DNA from: Oxalobacteraceae sp. CFBP 8761
GTDB taxonomy: Bacteria > Pseudomonadota > Gammaproteobacteria > Burkholderiales > Burkholderiaceae_D
Direction of reading: 5' to 3'
Length of the DNA: 64,000 bases
Assembly (NCBI GenBank): GCA_014841595.1
Contig: JACYUE010000001.1
Location: 438,193 to 502,192 of the forward strand
Part shown: one piece after another, positions 45,432 through 55,933 of the stretch
How the letters are laid out: every line of letters begins with the position of its first letter
Numbering within the stretch: the first letter of the stretch is position 1
Position numbers and translations under genes: made by a program
Notes under the pieces: model-generated
What the model was told of the DNA's origin: nothing
Database searches by the model: none
What the model saw: the letters and a program-made list of their open reading frames with translations, nothing else

Positions 45432-46718
45432 ATGAACCGCACGCTGTACTCAAGCCTCTGGTGGCTGGCCATGCCGGCCGTGCTGGGCCGGCTGTGGTGG
45501 CGCGGGCGCAAGGAGCCGGGCTACCGCGCGCATTGGGATGAACGCCTGTCCCTGGGCGGCCCGGCGGCTGGCGAACAGCCCATGATCATGGTGCATGCGG
45601 TGTCGGTGGGCGAGACGCGCGCCAGCGAGCCGCTGGTCGATGCGCTGCTGCTGGCGTATCCCGATTGCCGGATCCTGCTGACCCACATGACGCCGACCGG
45701 CCGCGCCACCGGGCGCGACCTGTTTGCGCGCCACGGCGAGCGCGTTGTGCAGGCCTATCTGCCCTACGACACGGGATGGATGACGACGCGCTTCCTGCGC
45801 CGTTATCGCCCACGCGCCTGCATCCTGATGGAAACCGAGGTCTGGCCAAACCTGATCCACGCCTGCACGCAGCAAGGCGTGCCGGTCGTGCTGGCCAATG
45901 CGCGCCTGTCCGAGCGCTCGCTCAAGCGGGGCCGCAAGGCCGGCGCCGTGATGCTGGAGGCCGCGCGCTCGTTCACGCTCGTCGCGGCGCAGACCGATGC
46001 CGATGCGGCGCGCATTGCGTCGCTGGGGGCACCGAACGTTGTCGTTACCGGCAGCGTCAAGTTCGACATCGTGCCGCCACCGAGCGCGCTGGAGAAGGGC
46101 GCCTGGCTGCGCACGCGCATCGATGGGGCGGCGCGCCGCCCGGTGTTTCTGTGTGCGAGCACGCGCGAAGGCGAAGAAACGCTGATCCTGGAAGCGTGGC
46201 GCCAGAACCGCGACAAGCCGCAGCACGCGTTGCTGTTGCTGGTGCCACGCCATCCGCAGCGTTTCGACGACGTGGCGAAGCTGGTCGAGGCCAGCGGTTT
46301 GACGCTTGCACGCCGCTCGCGGCTGGATGGTGACAATACCGCCGCCATCGACGCCGACGTGCTGCTGGGCGATTCGATGGGCGAGATGTTCGCCTATTAC
46401 GCCGCCTGCGACTGCGCCTATATCGGCGGCAGCCTGCTGCCGCTGGGCGGCCAGAATCTGATCGAAGCCTGCGCACTGGGCAAGCCGGTGCTGGTAGGCG
46501 AACACACGTTCAACTTTCTCGACGCCACGATCGACGCCGTCGATGGCGGCGCTGCCTTGCGCGTGCCGGACGCCTCTGCGCTCGTCAGGGAAGCCGCGCG
46601 GCTGCTGCACGACGATGCGGCGCGCGCGGCAATGGGCGCCAGGGCGCTGGCCTTCGCCGGGCGCCACCGCGGGGCAACCCTGCGCACTGTTGAACTCGTG
46701 CAACGGCTTATTGGGTAG
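45432..46718 (+). CDS. waaA: Kdo transferase (3-deoxy-D-manno-octulosonic acid transferase)
   Basis: WaaA transfers Kdo to lipid A precursor. The 428-residue protein starts MNRTLYSSLWWLAMPAVL, a membrane anchor, and contains HAVSVGETRASEPLV, THMTPTGRATGRDLF, LPYDTGWMTTRFLRRYRPRACILMETEVWPNL and GGSLLPLGGQNLIEA, all family signatures. ATG 45432 follows waaC directly. waaC and waaA here and gmhB at 49.1 kb cover heptose and Kdo steps of the inner core. Confidence 0.95.
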   Translation: MNRTLYSSLWWLAMPAVLGRLWWRGRKEPGYRAHWDERLSLGGPAAGEQPMIMVHAVSVGETRASEPLVDALLLAYPDCRILLTHMTPTGRATGRDLFARHGERVVQAYLPYDTGWMTTRFLRRYRPRACILMETEVWPNLIHACTQQGVPVVLANARLSERSLKRGRKAGAVMLEAARSFTLVAAQTDADAARIASLGAPNVVVTGSVKFDIVPPPSALEKGAWLRTRIDGAARRPVFLCASTREGEETLILEAWRQNRDKPQHALLLLVPRHPQRFDDVAKLVEASGLTLARRSRLDGDNTAAIDADVLLGDSMGEMFAYYAACDCAYIGGSLLPLGGQNLIEACALGKPVLVGEHTFNFLDATIDAVDGGAALRVPDASALVREAARLLHDDAARAAMGARALAFAGRHRGATLRTVELVQRLIG

Positions 46719-46768
46719 GTTTTGTTACCATTCCCATCTGCACGCTACAAAACTATAGGGGATGCGCC

Positions 46769-47323
46769 ATGTTGTCATTGAATCGCGCGACACCGGGCAG
46801 TGATGGAGAGCCAGTGTCTCTTCGGGTCCAGGAAGGGGCAGTCGACACGCTGGGAACGATCCTGGGCTCAGGCCTGGCCGACCACGCGCCGGCAAAGCAG
46901 CAAGCGGCAAGTGTCGTACCGCTCGATGCATTGCATTTTTTCGTCCGCTATTCGCTGAGCGAATACGTCAGCTTCATGTGGCAGCACGGGGGCTTTTTGA
47001 TTCGTCGCCGGCGCGTGCGCTGGCCTGCCAGCTTTTTGCTGCGCCTGCGCAGCACGCTGAGCGCGGGGCTCAACTTCGTATTGCTCGGTCGCGGGCGCCG
47101 CACCTATGAATTCACCATCGACGCCCACGGCATCGTGCGCACCAGTGGCGGCGTGACGCTGATCGAATGGGCCGACGTGGCCGCCGTGCGCACCTACTCG
47201 CGCGGCTTCATGATGGTGCTCAAACGCGGTACATTGCCGATCCCGTTTCGCTGCCTGTCGCAGCAACAGACCGCCACCATGCGCGATCTGGCGGCGGCGC
47301 GCCATGCATTGAGTTTGCACTGA
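46769..47323 (+). CDS. YcxB-like membrane-associated protein of unknown function
   Basis: The 184-residue protein has a mid hydrophobic section (about 90-112, LLRLRSTLSAGLNFVLLG) followed by a YcxB-like C-terminal domain: RTYEFTIDAHGIVRTSGGVTLIEWADVAAVRTYSRGF and a strand-rich end with PFRCLSQQQ. Only the second half looks family-like; the N-terminal 60 residues are unrecognised. It follows waaA by 50 bases. Confidence 0.7.
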   Translation: MLSLNRATPGSDGEPVSLRVQEGAVDTLGTILGSGLADHAPAKQQAASVVPLDALHFFVRYSLSEYVSFMWQHGGFLIRRRRVRWPASFLLRLRSTLSAGLNFVLLGRGRRTYEFTIDAHGIVRTSGGVTLIEWADVAAVRTYSRGFMMVLKRGTLPIPFRCLSQQQTATMRDLAAARHALSLH

Positions 47324-47377
47324 GTCTGCACTGACCGGCATGCAGCCGGCAGGCCAGCGGCCTGCCGACTCGCCTGG

Positions 47378-48328
47378 CTACTCCTCAAACAATACCGGCA
47401 TCTGGTGCGACTGCTTGCGCAGCGCCAGGCGCGCGCCATCGTAATCCGGATACACCTCGGCCACCGTCGCCCAGAACGCCGGGCTGTGGTTCATCTCGCG
47501 CAGGTGCGCCAGCTCGTGCGCCACCACGTAATCGATCAGCGCCAGCGGATAGTGGATCAGGCGCCAGTTCAGGCGAATGCTCCCGCCCACCGTGCACGAG
47601 CCCCAGCGCGAACCGGCCGACGACAGCGTGCAGGTCTTGTAGCGCACGTTCAGACGTGGCGCGTAATGGTCCAGGCGCTCGATGAACACGCGTTTTGCCT
47701 CGGCCTGGAACCACAGCTTGACCCGTTCCTTGAGCTGCCACTCGGCCAGCCCGGGTACCACGCCGATCGCCAGTTCACGCGTCGTTTCGTCGAAGCGGCA
47801 ATGGCTGCGCGTGGCCGGTTCGAGCCGCAGCGTGATCTCCCCGCCCATGAACGGCAGCAGGGCGCCGTCGACCCAGACGACCGGCGCGCGTTGCTGGCGT
47901 AGTTCGCGCCGCTCGCCCCGTTCGAGCAGCTTGGTGATGATCCAGCGGCTCTTGGCGCGCAGCGCGTTTTCGATGTCGTCCTGCGTCACGCGGCGCGGCG
48001 CCGTCACGCGCAGGCCGTCGTCGTCGATCATGAAGCCGATCGAGCGGCGCGACGAACGGCGCAGCGCGTAGTCGACGTAATGCTGGCCGAGCGCGATGCG
48101 TTTGAGGGGAGGGTCTTGCGGGCCGACGGGCGGCGAAGGAAGCCTGGTACGGGGCGGCGCCGGCGGCGCCTTGAACAATGGCTGGGACGGCGGCGCCGGC
48201 CTGTCGGAAGGCTTGAGCGCCGCAAAGAATTCTTGTGCAAACAGTTCGAGCTGGTCGCCGTCGATCTTCGACGACGCCGCCGTTTGCTGCGGACGCGAAT
48301 TCCTGATCTGGGTGCTAACGTCGCTCAA
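47378..48328 (-). CDS. YgjP-like metallopeptidase (M48/DUF45 family)
   Basis: The 316-residue protein carries HELAHLREMNHSPAFW, the HExxH zinc site with a third His, and the LSSAGSRWGSCTVGGSIRLNWRLI section typical of YgjP-type proteins. The N-terminal 90 residues are Pro/Arg-rich and likely unstructured. There is no upstream ATG in frame; TTG 48328 overlaps the plsC stop by 4 bases and is the best choice. It closes a ten-gene minus-strand block. Confidence 0.85.
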   Translation of the reverse strand: MSDVSTQIRNSRPQQTAASSKIDGDQLELFAQEFFAALKPSDRPAPPSQPLFKAPPAPPRTRLPSPPVGPQDPPLKRIALGQHYVDYALRRSSRRSIGFMIDDDGLRVTAPRRVTQDDIENALRAKSRWIITKLLERGERRELRQQRAPVVWVDGALLPFMGGEITLRLEPATRSHCRFDETTRELAIGVVPGLAEWQLKERVKLWFQAEAKRVFIERLDHYAPRLNVRYKTCTLSSAGSRWGSCTVGGSIRLNWRLIHYPLALIDYVVAHELAHLREMNHSPAFWATVAEVYPDYDGARLALRKQSHQMPVLFEE

Positions 48329-49065
48329 CCACCTTTGTAGGCGTGGGGCGAAATGACGCGCATTTCCGATTCTATCCAATTTTCTACCTCTTGCATCAAG
48401 CTGTCAGGGGTATGGCCTTGCGGCGATATCGGTTTGCCGACCGATACCGTGATCGTTCCGGGCCGTTTGATGAACGAATTCTTGGGCCAGCACTCGCCCG
48501 AATTATGCGCGATCGGCACCACCACTGCCTGGGTCTCGACCGCCAGGCGCGCGCCGCCGCTCTTGTACTTGCCCTTGCGGCCCACCGGGATGCGGGTACC
48601 TTCGGGGAACATGATAATCCACTGGCCGTCGGCCAGGCGGCGTTTACCGTGGCGCACCACGTGCGAGAACGCGTTCTTGCCCTGCTTGCGGTCGATCGGG
48701 ATCATGCGCAGCAAACCCATGGCCCAGCCGAAGAACGGGATGTACAGGATTTCCTTCTTGAAGACGTAGACCAGGGGACGCGTCAGGTTCGGCAGCAAAA
48801 AGATCGTTTCCCATGCCGACTGGTGCTTCGAGAGCACGATGGCCGGCGCGTCGGGCAGGTTGTCGTAGCCCTTGAATTCGTAGCGGATGCCGCAGATGAC
48901 GCGCGCGCACCAGATGATGAAGACGTTCCAGCGCGAGGTGAACCAGAAGCGCTGGTTGTAAGGCAGGGGGGCGGCCAGGAAGCACAGTGAAGCCCAGATG
49001 ATCGTGGCCACCATCATGACGATCGTGAACAGCAGGGAACGCAGAAACAGACTGAAATTACGCAA
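48325..49065 (-). CDS. plsC: 1-acyl-sn-glycerol-3-phosphate acyltransferase
   Basis: PlsC acylates lysophosphatidic acid in the inner membrane. Two hydrophobic N-terminal helices (about 8-33) are followed by the catalytic block VLSKHQSAWETIFL (HxxxxE rather than HxxxxD), FKKEILYIPFFGW, RMIPIDRKQGKNAF and IIMFPEGTRI. The start is TTG; I prefer 49065 (LRNFSLFLRSLL, GGAG 4 bases upstream) to 49080. It lies 51 bases after gmhB. Confidence 0.92.
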   Translation of the reverse strand: MRNFSLFLRSLLFTIVMMVATIIWASLCFLAAPLPYNQRFWFTSRWNVFIIWCARVICGIRYEFKGYDNLPDAPAIVLSKHQSAWETIFLLPNLTRPLVYVFKKEILYIPFFGWAMGLLRMIPIDRKQGKNAFSHVVRHGKRRLADGQWIIMFPEGTRIPVGRKGKYKSGGARLAVETQAVVVPIAHNSGECWPKNSFIKRPGTITVSVGKPISPQGHTPDSLMQEVENWIESEMRVISPHAYKGG

Positions 49066-49116
49066 AGGGGCTCCGGACAAAACGATCTGGTTATTCTTAT
49101 CGTGGTGTTGTATTGA

Positions 49117-49689
49117 TTATGACGTGTGGGCAGCGCCAGCACCAGTGGCGCTGGTGGGCTTGAGCAGGGCGCTGACCATCGCGGCCAGGTCCTGGTAGAC
49201 CCTGGTGCCGGGCGGCAGGCCGCCGGTCATCTGCGTGCGCTCGCCCTTGCCGGTCAGGACCAGGTAGGGCGTGCAACCACGGTTGAAGCCCGCCTGCAGG
49301 TCGCGCAGCGAGTCGCCCACGGTCGGCACGCCTTTCAGGTTGATCTTGAAGCGCTTGCCGATTTCTTCGAACATGCCCGACTTGGGCTTGCGGCAGTCGC
49401 AGGCATCGAGCGCCGCGTGCGGGCAAAAGAAGATGGCGTCGATGTCGGCGCCCACCAGCTGCGCCGCCGCGTGCATCTTGGCGTGGATGGCGTTGAGCGT
49501 GGCGATGTCGAACAGGCCGCGCGCAATGCCCGACTGGTTCGTTGCCAGCACCACCCGATAGCCCGCCTGGTTCAGGCGGGCGATGGCCTCGAGCGAGCCG
49601 GGGATCGGGATCCACTCGGCCGGCGACTTGATGAAGTCGGGCGAGTCGTGGTTGATCACGCCGTCCCGGTCGAGAATGATGAGTTTCAT
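49117..49689 (-). CDS. gmhB: D-glycero-beta-D-manno-heptose-1,7-bisphosphate 7-phosphatase
   Basis: GmhB removes the 7-phosphate in ADP-heptose synthesis for LPS. The 190-residue HAD-family protein starts MKLIILDRDGVINHD and has ATNQSGIARGLFD, the zinc-binding CPHAALDACDCRKPKSGMF and VGDSLRDLQAG. ATG 49689 is preferred; ATG 49704 adds 5 residues. It follows glyS by 22 bases. Confidence 0.94.
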   Translation of the reverse strand: MKLIILDRDGVINHDSPDFIKSPAEWIPIPGSLEAIARLNQAGYRVVLATNQSGIARGLFDIATLNAIHAKMHAAAQLVGADIDAIFFCPHAALDACDCRKPKSGMFEEIGKRFKINLKGVPTVGDSLRDLQAGFNRGCTPYLVLTGKGERTQMTGGLPPGTRVYQDLAAMVSALLKPTSATGAGAAHTS

Positions 49690-49711
49690 CGGGGGTGCCT
49701 GCATGCCGTGC

Positions 49712-51808
49712 TTACGTTGCCAGCTTCGAGATGTCGGCCACGCGGTTCATCATGCCGTGCAACGACGCCAGCAACGCCAGGCGGTTGTTGCGCAGCGCGA
49801 TGTCGTCGGCCATCACCATCACGTCGTTGAAGAACGCGTCGACCGGCTCGCGCAGCTCTGCCAGCGTTTTCAGCGTGCCGGCAAAGTCACCCGCAGCAAA
49901 CGCCGCATCGACGGCCGGCTGTACGCGCGTGACGGCGGCGGCCAGGTCTTTCTCGGCCTGGTCCTGCAGCAGGGCCGGATCGACCGCGCCGGCTTGCGCC
50001 AGCGCTTCCTCGTTCTTCTTGAGGATATTGGTGATGCGCTTGTTGGCGGCGGCGAGCGAGGCGGCTTCGGGCAGCGCGGCGAAGGCCTGCACGGCTTCCA
50101 GGCGCTGCACGACGTCGTCGACGCGGTCCGGGTTCTGGGCCAGCACGGCTTCGACTTCGTTCGGCGAGAAGCCGCGATCGCGCAACAGGCCACGCAGGCG
50201 GTCGAGCATGAAGGCCGTGACCTCCGCGCTCGGATCCTTGAACGCCGGCTGGTCGGCAAACGTCGTGACTGCATCGCGCAGCATGTCGGACAGTTCGAGC
50301 GGCAGGCGCTTTTCGACCAGCATGCGCATGATGCCCAGCGCGTGGCGGCGCAGCGCGAACGGGTCTTTTTCGCCCGTTGGCTGCAGGCCGATGGCCCAGA
50401 TGCCCACCAGCGTTTCGAGCTTGTCGGCCAGTGCGACGGCCAGGCCGGTGTCGGTGGTCGGCAGGGCATCGCCGGCAAAGCGCGGCTGGTAGTGCTCGGA
50501 CGCCGCGCGCGCCACTTCATCGTGCTCGCCATCGTGGCGCGCGTAGTACGTGCCCATGATGCCTTGCAGTTCCGGGAACTCGCCAACCATGTCGGTCAAC
50601 AGGTCGGCCTTCGACAGGCGCGCACCGCGTTCGGCGAGCGACGCGTCAAAGCCCAGGCGCGTGGCGATGTACATGGCCAGCTTGGTCACGCGCTCGCTGC
50701 GTTCGGCCTGCGAGCCCAGTTTGTTGTGGTACACGACGTTGCTGAGCGCCGGCAGGCGCGACTCGAGCGTTTTCTTCTTGTCCTGCTCGAAGAAGAACTT
50801 GGCGTCCGACAGGCGCGGGCGCACGACGCGCTCGTTGCCGCCGACGATCGCGGTCGGGTCGTCCGTCGCGATGTTCGACACGATCAGAAAGCGCGAGCGC
50901 AGCTTGCCGTCGGCATCCGTCAGCGCGAAGTACTTCTGGTTCGTCTGCATCGTCAGGATCAGGCATTCCTGCGGCACGGCCAGAAATTCTTCTTCGAAGC
51001 GGCATTCATAGACGACCGGCCATTCGACCAGGGCCGCAACTTCATCGAGCAGCGACTCGGGCATCAGGACCTGGTCGGCGCCGGCCTGCTCCAGCAGCTG
51101 GGCGCGGATGCTGTCCTTGCGCGCCTGTGGCGACGTGATGACCTTGCCCTCGGTTTCCAGTGTGTTCGCGTACGCATCGGCATGCGCAATCGTGATCGCG
51201 CCTCCATGCGACAGGAAGCGGTGGCCGGCGGTCTCGCGGCCAGCGGTCAAGCCGAGCAGCGTCAGTGGCAGCACCTGTTCGCCGTGCAGCGCGAGCAGGC
51301 GGTGCACCGGGCGCACGAACTGCACGGTATCGCCATTCGGGCGCTGGTAGCTCATGAGCTTCGGGATCGGCAGCTTGTTCACGGCGTCTTGCAAGACGTC
51401 CTGCAGCGCGCCGGTGAGCGCACTGCCAGCGGCGGTGTAGGTGTAGAAGAAGCTTTCGGTCTTGCCGTCCGGGGCGCGTTCGAGCTGGTCGATCGTCAGG
51501 TCAGGAAAGCCCAGTGCGGCCAGCTTCTTGGCCAACGGCGCACTTGGGTTGCCTTCCTTGTCCAGCGCCACCGTCACTGGCAGCACTTTTTCGCGGATCG
51601 CTTTGTCAGGTGACGTATCGCGCACGTTCGTGATCGAGACGGCCAGGCGGCGCGGCGTGGCGTAGGTGGTGACGACGCTGTCGGCTTCGAGGAAGTCGCG
51701 CGCCTTGAGGCCATTCGCGATGCCGGCGGCAAAAGCGGCGCCCAGCTTGACGAGCGCCTTCGGCGGCAGTTCTTCGGTCTGCAGTTCGACGAGGAGTGTT
51801 TGGTTCAT
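49712..51808 (-). CDS. glyS: Glycyl-tRNA synthetase beta subunit
   Basis: The 698-residue subunit of the bacterial alpha2-beta2 glycyl-tRNA synthetase begins [19 protein letters not shown] and has the [11 protein letters not shown] section, [33 protein letters not shown] and a C-terminal anticodon-binding helical region ending in [19 protein letters not shown]. It is downstream of glyQ by 17 bases, so the two subunits are made from one mRNA. Confidence 0.97.
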   Translation of the reverse strand: MNQTLLVELQTEELPPKALVKLGAAFAAGIANGLKARDFLEADSVVTTYATPRRLAVSITNVRDTSPDKAIREKVLPVTVALDKEGNPSAPLAKKLAALGFPDLTIDQLERAPDGKTESFFYTYTAAGSALTGALQDVLQDAVNKLPIPKLMSYQRPNGDTVQFVRPVHRLLALHGEQVLPLTLLGLTAGRETAGHRFLSHGGAITIAHADAYANTLETEGKVITSPQARKDSIRAQLLEQAGADQVLMPESLLDEVAALVEWPVVYECRFEEEFLAVPQECLILTMQTNQKYFALTDADGKLRSRFLIVSNIATDDPTAIVGGNERVVRPRLSDAKFFFEQDKKKTLESRLPALSNVVYHNKLGSQAERSERVTKLAMYIATRLGFDASLAERGARLSKADLLTDMVGEFPELQGIMGTYYARHDGEHDEVARAASEHYQPRFAGDALPTTDTGLAVALADKLETLVGIWAIGLQPTGEKDPFALRRHALGIMRMLVEKRLPLELSDMLRDAVTTFADQPAFKDPSAEVTAFMLDRLRGLLRDRGFSPNEVEAVLAQNPDRVDDVVQRLEAVQAFAALPEAASLAAANKRITNILKKNEEALAQAGAVDPALLQDQAEKDLAAAVTRVQPAVDAAFAAGDFAGTLKTLAELREPVDAFFNDVMVMADDIALRNNRLALLASLHGMMNRVADISKLAT

Positions 51809-51825
51809 GGTCTGTTCTGTTCTTT

Positions 51826-52761
51826 TCAGGCTGCGGCTTGGTCAGCGGCTGGTTCGGCTGGCTTGGCTTGTGGCGCCATCGGGAAGCCCAGCTTTTCGCG
51901 CGAGTCGAAATAGGCTTGCGCCACCAGGCGCGACAGCGTGCGCACGCGGCCGATGTAGGCGGCGCGCTCGGTCACGGAAATCGCGCCGCGCGCGTCCAGC
52001 AGGTTGAAGCTGTGCGAGGCCTTCATGATCTGCTCGTAGGCCGGCAGCGTCAGCGCCAGTTCGACCAGGCGCTTGGCTTCCGATTCGTGGTTCGCAAATG
52101 CCTGGAACAGCATCTCGGTATTGGAGTGTTCGAAGTTGTAGGTCGACTGCTCGACCTCGTTCTGGTGGAACACGTCGCCGTAGCTCAGGGACTTGGTCTT
52201 GCCGTCTTCCTGCCACTCGGTCCAGACCAGGTCGTACACGTTCTCGACGCCCTGCAGGTACATCGCCAGGCGCTCGATGCCGTACGTGATCTCGCCCAGC
52301 ACCGGCTTGCAATCGAGCCCGCCCACTTGCTGGAAGTAGGTGAACTGCGTGACTTCCATGCCGTTGAGCCAGACTTCCCAGCCCAGGCCCCAGGCGCCCA
52401 GCGTCGGGCTTTCCCAGTCATCCTCGACGAAGCGCACGTCGTTCTTTTTCAGGTCCAGGCCCAATGCCTCGAGCGAACCGAGATACAGGTCGAGGATATT
52501 CTCGGGCGCCGGTTTCAGCGCAACCTGGAACTGGTAATAGTGCTGGAGGCGGTTCGGGTTCTCGCCGTAGCGGCCATCCTTCGGGCGGCGCGATGGCTGC
52601 ACATAGGCGGCGCGCCATGGCTCCGGGCCGATCGCGCGCAGGAAGGTACCGGTGTGGAAGGTGCCGGCGCCGACTTCCATGTCGTAGGGCTGGAGCAGTG
52701 CGCAACCCTGTTTGTCCCAGTAGGACTGCAGGGTGAGGATGATTTGCTGGAATGTGAGCAT
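51826..52761 (-). CDS. glyQ: Glycyl-tRNA synthetase alpha subunit
   Basis: The catalytic subunit, 311 residues: [70 protein letters not shown], and [16 protein letters not shown] 52761 is the family start; the long upstream frame is lnt in another phase. The 122-base gap to lnt is a possible internal promoter. Confidence 0.97.
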   Translation of the reverse strand: MLTFQQIILTLQSYWDKQGCALLQPYDMEVGAGTFHTGTFLRAIGPEPWRAAYVQPSRRPKDGRYGENPNRLQHYYQFQVALKPAPENILDLYLGSLEALGLDLKKNDVRFVEDDWESPTLGAWGLGWEVWLNGMEVTQFTYFQQVGGLDCKPVLGEITYGIERLAMYLQGVENVYDLVWTEWQEDGKTKSLSYGDVFHQNEVEQSTYNFEHSNTEMLFQAFANHESEAKRLVELALTLPAYEQIMKASHSFNLLDARGAISVTERAAYIGRVRTLSRLVAQAYFDSREKLGFPMAPQAKPAEPAADQAAA

Positions 52762-52883
52762 GTCGAGTGGGACGCGGCCCGTGGGCCGTGAACGCGGTAT
52801 GTTTGCCAAATGGCCAATTCTACTGAATTTTTCGTACCCTCTGGGAAGGGATTTGGGCGGGGTGGGCGGCGATGCCGTCCACC

Positions 52884-54452
52884 TTACGCTTTTGTGCGCA
52901 GATAACGCCGCCCTGCAAACCACGCGCCAAGCAGCATGCATGCCCCCAGCAGCAGGAACGACGCGCTCCCCAGGCGAATGAACGGCGTCATGCCGGTCGC
53001 GCCGCGCACGGTGGCGGCGAGCACGCCGTCGGTGTAGAACGGCAGCGCGTGCGTGAGATTGCCGCGGCGGTCGATGATGGCAGTGGCACCGTCGTTGGTC
53101 GCGCGCAGCATCGGGCGGCCCGTTTCCAGCGTGCGCATGCGCGAAATCTGCAGGTGCTGCGGGATGGCGACTGACTGGCCGTACCACGACAGGTTCGACA
53201 CGTTCAGCAGCAGCGTCGCCGGTTGCGGCGCGTTGCGCAGCTGGTAGGCGATCTCTTCGCCGAACACGTCTTCGTAGCAGATATTCGGCAGCACCAGCTG
53301 GTCCTTGACGGCGAACGGCGCCTGCAGCGCGGCGCCACGCGTGGCGTCGTTCAGCGGAATGTCGAGCATGTCCGTCACCCAGCGGAAACCCGGCGGGATG
53401 AATTCGCCGAACGGCACCAGGTGCGCCTTGTCGTAGCGGTACACGGTGGCCTGGGGCTGCGGGGTCAGCGTGACCAGGCTGTTGCCGTACTTGCCCGGAC
53501 CGTCCAGCAGCGGCATGCCGATGGCCAGCGTGCTGCCGCTGGTGGTGGCGTAACGCTGCAGACCGGCCAGGTAACCGTCGGGCAGGTGTTGCGGGAAGGT
53601 CGGGATCGCCGTTTCGGGCGTGGCGATCAGGTCGGCCGGTGCGGCCGTGATCAGGCCCTGGTAGCGCGTCAGGATACTGTTCAGGAATTCGGCGTCGAAC
53701 TTGCGGTCTTGCGCGATATTGCCTTGCAGCAGGCGCACGCTGATCGGCTGGCCGACATCCTGCGTCCACTCGACCGTGCGCAGACCTGCACCGCCCAGCA
53801 GCAGGGCAGCCATCAAACCCATTGCCGGCCAGCGCGAACGCTGGGTCAGCATGGCGAAACAACCGGCAATGATGCCCACGACGATGCCCATGCCGTACAC
53901 GCCGATCAGCGGCGCATAACCAGCCAGTGGGGCGAGATCATGCGCGTAGCCCGACGAGGCCCACGGAAAACCGGTAAACACCCAGCCGCGCAGCCATTCC
54001 GACACGCCCCAGGTCACGGGCAGCACCAGCAGCAGGAAGGCGGCCACCGGCAACGACCAGCGGCGGCGCAGCCAGGTCGCCACGCCCGCCGTGAAGGCGC
54101 CCCACAGGCCCATGTACAGGCACAGCAGCGTCAAGCCCACCACCGCCAGCACGGCCGGCAAGTGGGCGAAATCGGTCATGAAGACATACAGCCAGTGCAC
54201 GCCGGCCAGCGTCCAGCCAAAGCCGAAGGCCCAGCCGATCAGCGTGGCGCGCTTGACGGACGGACTCATGCCGACCTGGTAGAACAGCCAGGCGAGGGAC
54301 AGGAATTGCAGTGGCCACCAGCCCACCGGCTGGAATGACAGCAGGGACGAGGCGCCGGCAAGTGCGGCACCCAGCAGCAGCAGGGCCGAGGGCTTGTTGG
54401 CGCGCAGCGCCGGAACCGGCGCTGCGGCTGGAGAGGTACGGCGACGCAGCAT
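52884..54452 (-). CDS. lnt: Apolipoprotein N-acyltransferase
   Basis: Lnt adds the third acyl chain to lipoproteins in the inner membrane. The 522-residue protein has about eight membrane helices and a carbon-nitrogen hydrolase domain with the triad Glu ([10 protein letters not shown]), Lys ([14 protein letters not shown]) and Cys ([12 protein letters not shown]). The start overlaps the corC stop by one base (TGATG), so translation is coupled, as in the usual ybeY-corC-lnt order. Confidence 0.95.
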   Translation of the reverse strand: MLRRRTSPAAAPVPALRANKPSALLLLGAALAGASSLLSFQPVGWWPLQFLSLAWLFYQVGMSPSVKRATLIGWAFGFGWTLAGVHWLYVFMTDFAHLPAVLAVVGLTLLCLYMGLWGAFTAGVATWLRRRWSLPVAAFLLLVLPVTWGVSEWLRGWVFTGFPWASSGYAHDLAPLAGYAPLIGVYGMGIVVGIIAGCFAMLTQRSRWPAMGLMAALLLGGAGLRTVEWTQDVGQPISVRLLQGNIAQDRKFDAEFLNSILTRYQGLITAAPADLIATPETAIPTFPQHLPDGYLAGLQRYATTSGSTLAIGMPLLDGPGKYGNSLVTLTPQPQATVYRYDKAHLVPFGEFIPPGFRWVTDMLDIPLNDATRGAALQAPFAVKDQLVLPNICYEDVFGEEIAYQLRNAPQPATLLLNVSNLSWYGQSVAIPQHLQISRMRTLETGRPMLRATNDGATAIIDRRGNLTHALPFYTDGVLAATVRGATGMTPFIRLGSASFLLLGACMLLGAWFAGRRYLRTKA

Positions 54453-55330
54453 CAGTCGTGTTCGTCGTCCGCCAATGGCAGTTTTTCGACCAGCAGGACG
54501 TGGATCTGGCGCGCGTCGGCGCGCAGCACTTCGAAGCGCACACCGTGCAGATCGACCACTTCGCCCTTGTGGGGCATGTGGCCGAGGTGGCTGGCGACCA
54601 GACCGCCGACGGTGTCGACGTCGTCGTCCGGCAGGCTGGTGCCGACTTCGTCGTTGAACTGTTCGATCTCGGTCAGCGCCTTGACGCGCCAGCGCGGACC
54701 GAGCTGGCCTTCGCGGATCGAGATCACGTTGTCTTCTTCTTCGTCGAAATCGTATTCGTCTTCGATGTCGCCGACGATCTGCTCGAGCACGTCTTCAATC
54801 GTGATCAGGCCGGCCACGCCGGAATACTCGTCGACCACGATCGCCATGTGATTGTGGTTGGCGCGGAAGTCGCGCAGCAACACGTTCAGGCGTTTCGATT
54901 CTGGGATGAACACAGCCGGACGCAGTTTGGTGCGCACGTCGAACGATTCTTCGGCGTAATAGCGCAGCAAATCCTTGGCCAGCAGGATGCCCACGACCTT
55001 GTCGCGTTCGCCTTCAATGGCCGGGAAGCGGGAGTGGGCGGTCTCGAGCACGTAGGGCATCCACTCTTCGATGGGCTTCGTGATATCGATCACGTCCATC
55101 TGGGAACGGGGCACCATGATGTCGCGCGCGGACAGGTCGGACACCTGGAACACGCCTTCGATCATCGACAGGGCGTCGGCATCGAGAAGGTTGCGTTCGT
55201 GGGCGTCGTGCAGGACTTCAAGCAGCTCTGCGCGGTTTTCAGGCTCGGGGGAGATGAATGCGGTCAACCTTTCCAGCAGGGACCGATGGGGTTTGGCGTC
55301 CGGACGGACGTCACTGGGATACTCGGGCAT
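54452..55330 (-). CDS. corC: HlyC/CorC family CBS-domain protein
   Basis: The 292-residue soluble protein has a cystathionine-beta-synthase pair (DIMVPRSQMDVID near residue 70 and IVVDEYSGVAGLITIEDVLEQIVGDI near 165) and a C-terminal CorC_HlyC domain (DTVGGLVASHLGHMP). It is YbeX of E. coli, linked with magnesium/cobalt efflux and ribosome metabolism. Start ATG 55330 (MPEYPSDVRPD) is preferred over the 17-codon extension. Confidence 0.93.
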   Translation of the reverse strand: MPEYPSDVRPDAKPHRSLLERLTAFISPEPENRAELLEVLHDAHERNLLDADALSMIEGVFQVSDLSARDIMVPRSQMDVIDITKPIEEWMPYVLETAHSRFPAIEGERDKVVGILLAKDLLRYYAEESFDVRTKLRPAVFIPESKRLNVLLRDFRANHNHMAIVVDEYSGVAGLITIEDVLEQIVGDIEDEYDFDEEEDNVISIREGQLGPRWRVKALTEIEQFNDEVGTSLPDDDVDTVGGLVASHLGHMPHKGEVVDLHGVRFEVLRADARQIHVLLVEKLPLADDEHD

Positions 55331-55465
55331 AGTTGGCGAGAAGCCGTTGTTGCGATGGGCGTAGGATACACCAAAAGGCACATTGCCTGTTTTTGATGCA
55401 GGCGTGCGGCCTGAGCGGCAGGTGCGCCGCCGCTCAGGCCAGGCTGACGTTCAAGCTGTCTTCAC

Positions 55466-55933
55466 TCAGTCCGCATACGGATCCGGGAACCCCAGCACTT
55501 CCATGATGTCGCGCTCGAACTGTTCCATTTCTTCGGCATCGTCATCGTTGTCGTGGTCCCAGCCCTGCGCGTGCAGTACGCCGTGCACGACCAGGTGCGC
55601 CGTGTGTTCCTCGACGGTTTTCTTTTGCTCGTCGGCTTCGCGCTGCAGCACGTCGGTGCACAGGACGATGTCGGCCTTGACCGGATCGTCCTCGGCCAGG
55701 TCTTCATCTTCGTTGTAGGCGAAGGTGAGGACGTTGGTCGCGTAGTCCTTGCCCCGATACGCGAGGTTCAGCGCCTGGCCTTCGGCCGCGTCGACAAACC
55801 GGATCGTCAGTTCGGCCGGGCCGAGCAGGGCAGACTCGACCCAGGTGCGCAGCGTGGCTTCGGGCAGCAGGCTTTCCAGGCGCGGGTCGGCGAACTGCAC
55901 CTCGAGTTCAAGCGGATGTTTTTTTTCTTGCAT
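55466..55933 (-). CDS. ybeY: Endoribonuclease YbeY (rRNA maturation)
   Basis: The 155-residue metalloendoribonuclease has the zinc motif HLVVHGVLHAQGWDH (HxxxHxxxxxH) near residue 113. YbeY processes 16S rRNA 3' end and monitors ribosome quality. Its ATG lies 26 bases inside the phoH frame, so the two overlap in different phases, consistent with coupled translation. Confidence 0.95.
   Translation of the reverse strand: MQEKKHPLELEVQFADPRLESLLPEATLRTWVESALLGPAELTIRFVDAAEGQALNLAYRGKDYATNVLTFAYNEDEDLAEDDPVKADIVLCTDVLQREADEQKKTVEEHTAHLVVHGVLHAQGWDHDNDDDAEEMEQFERDIMEVLGFPDPYAD

Noticed and set aside
49583-51613. 676-residue plus-strand frame over glyS
   Set aside because: Antisense to glyS, which has clear synthetase motifs; the frame shows only codon-bias composition.
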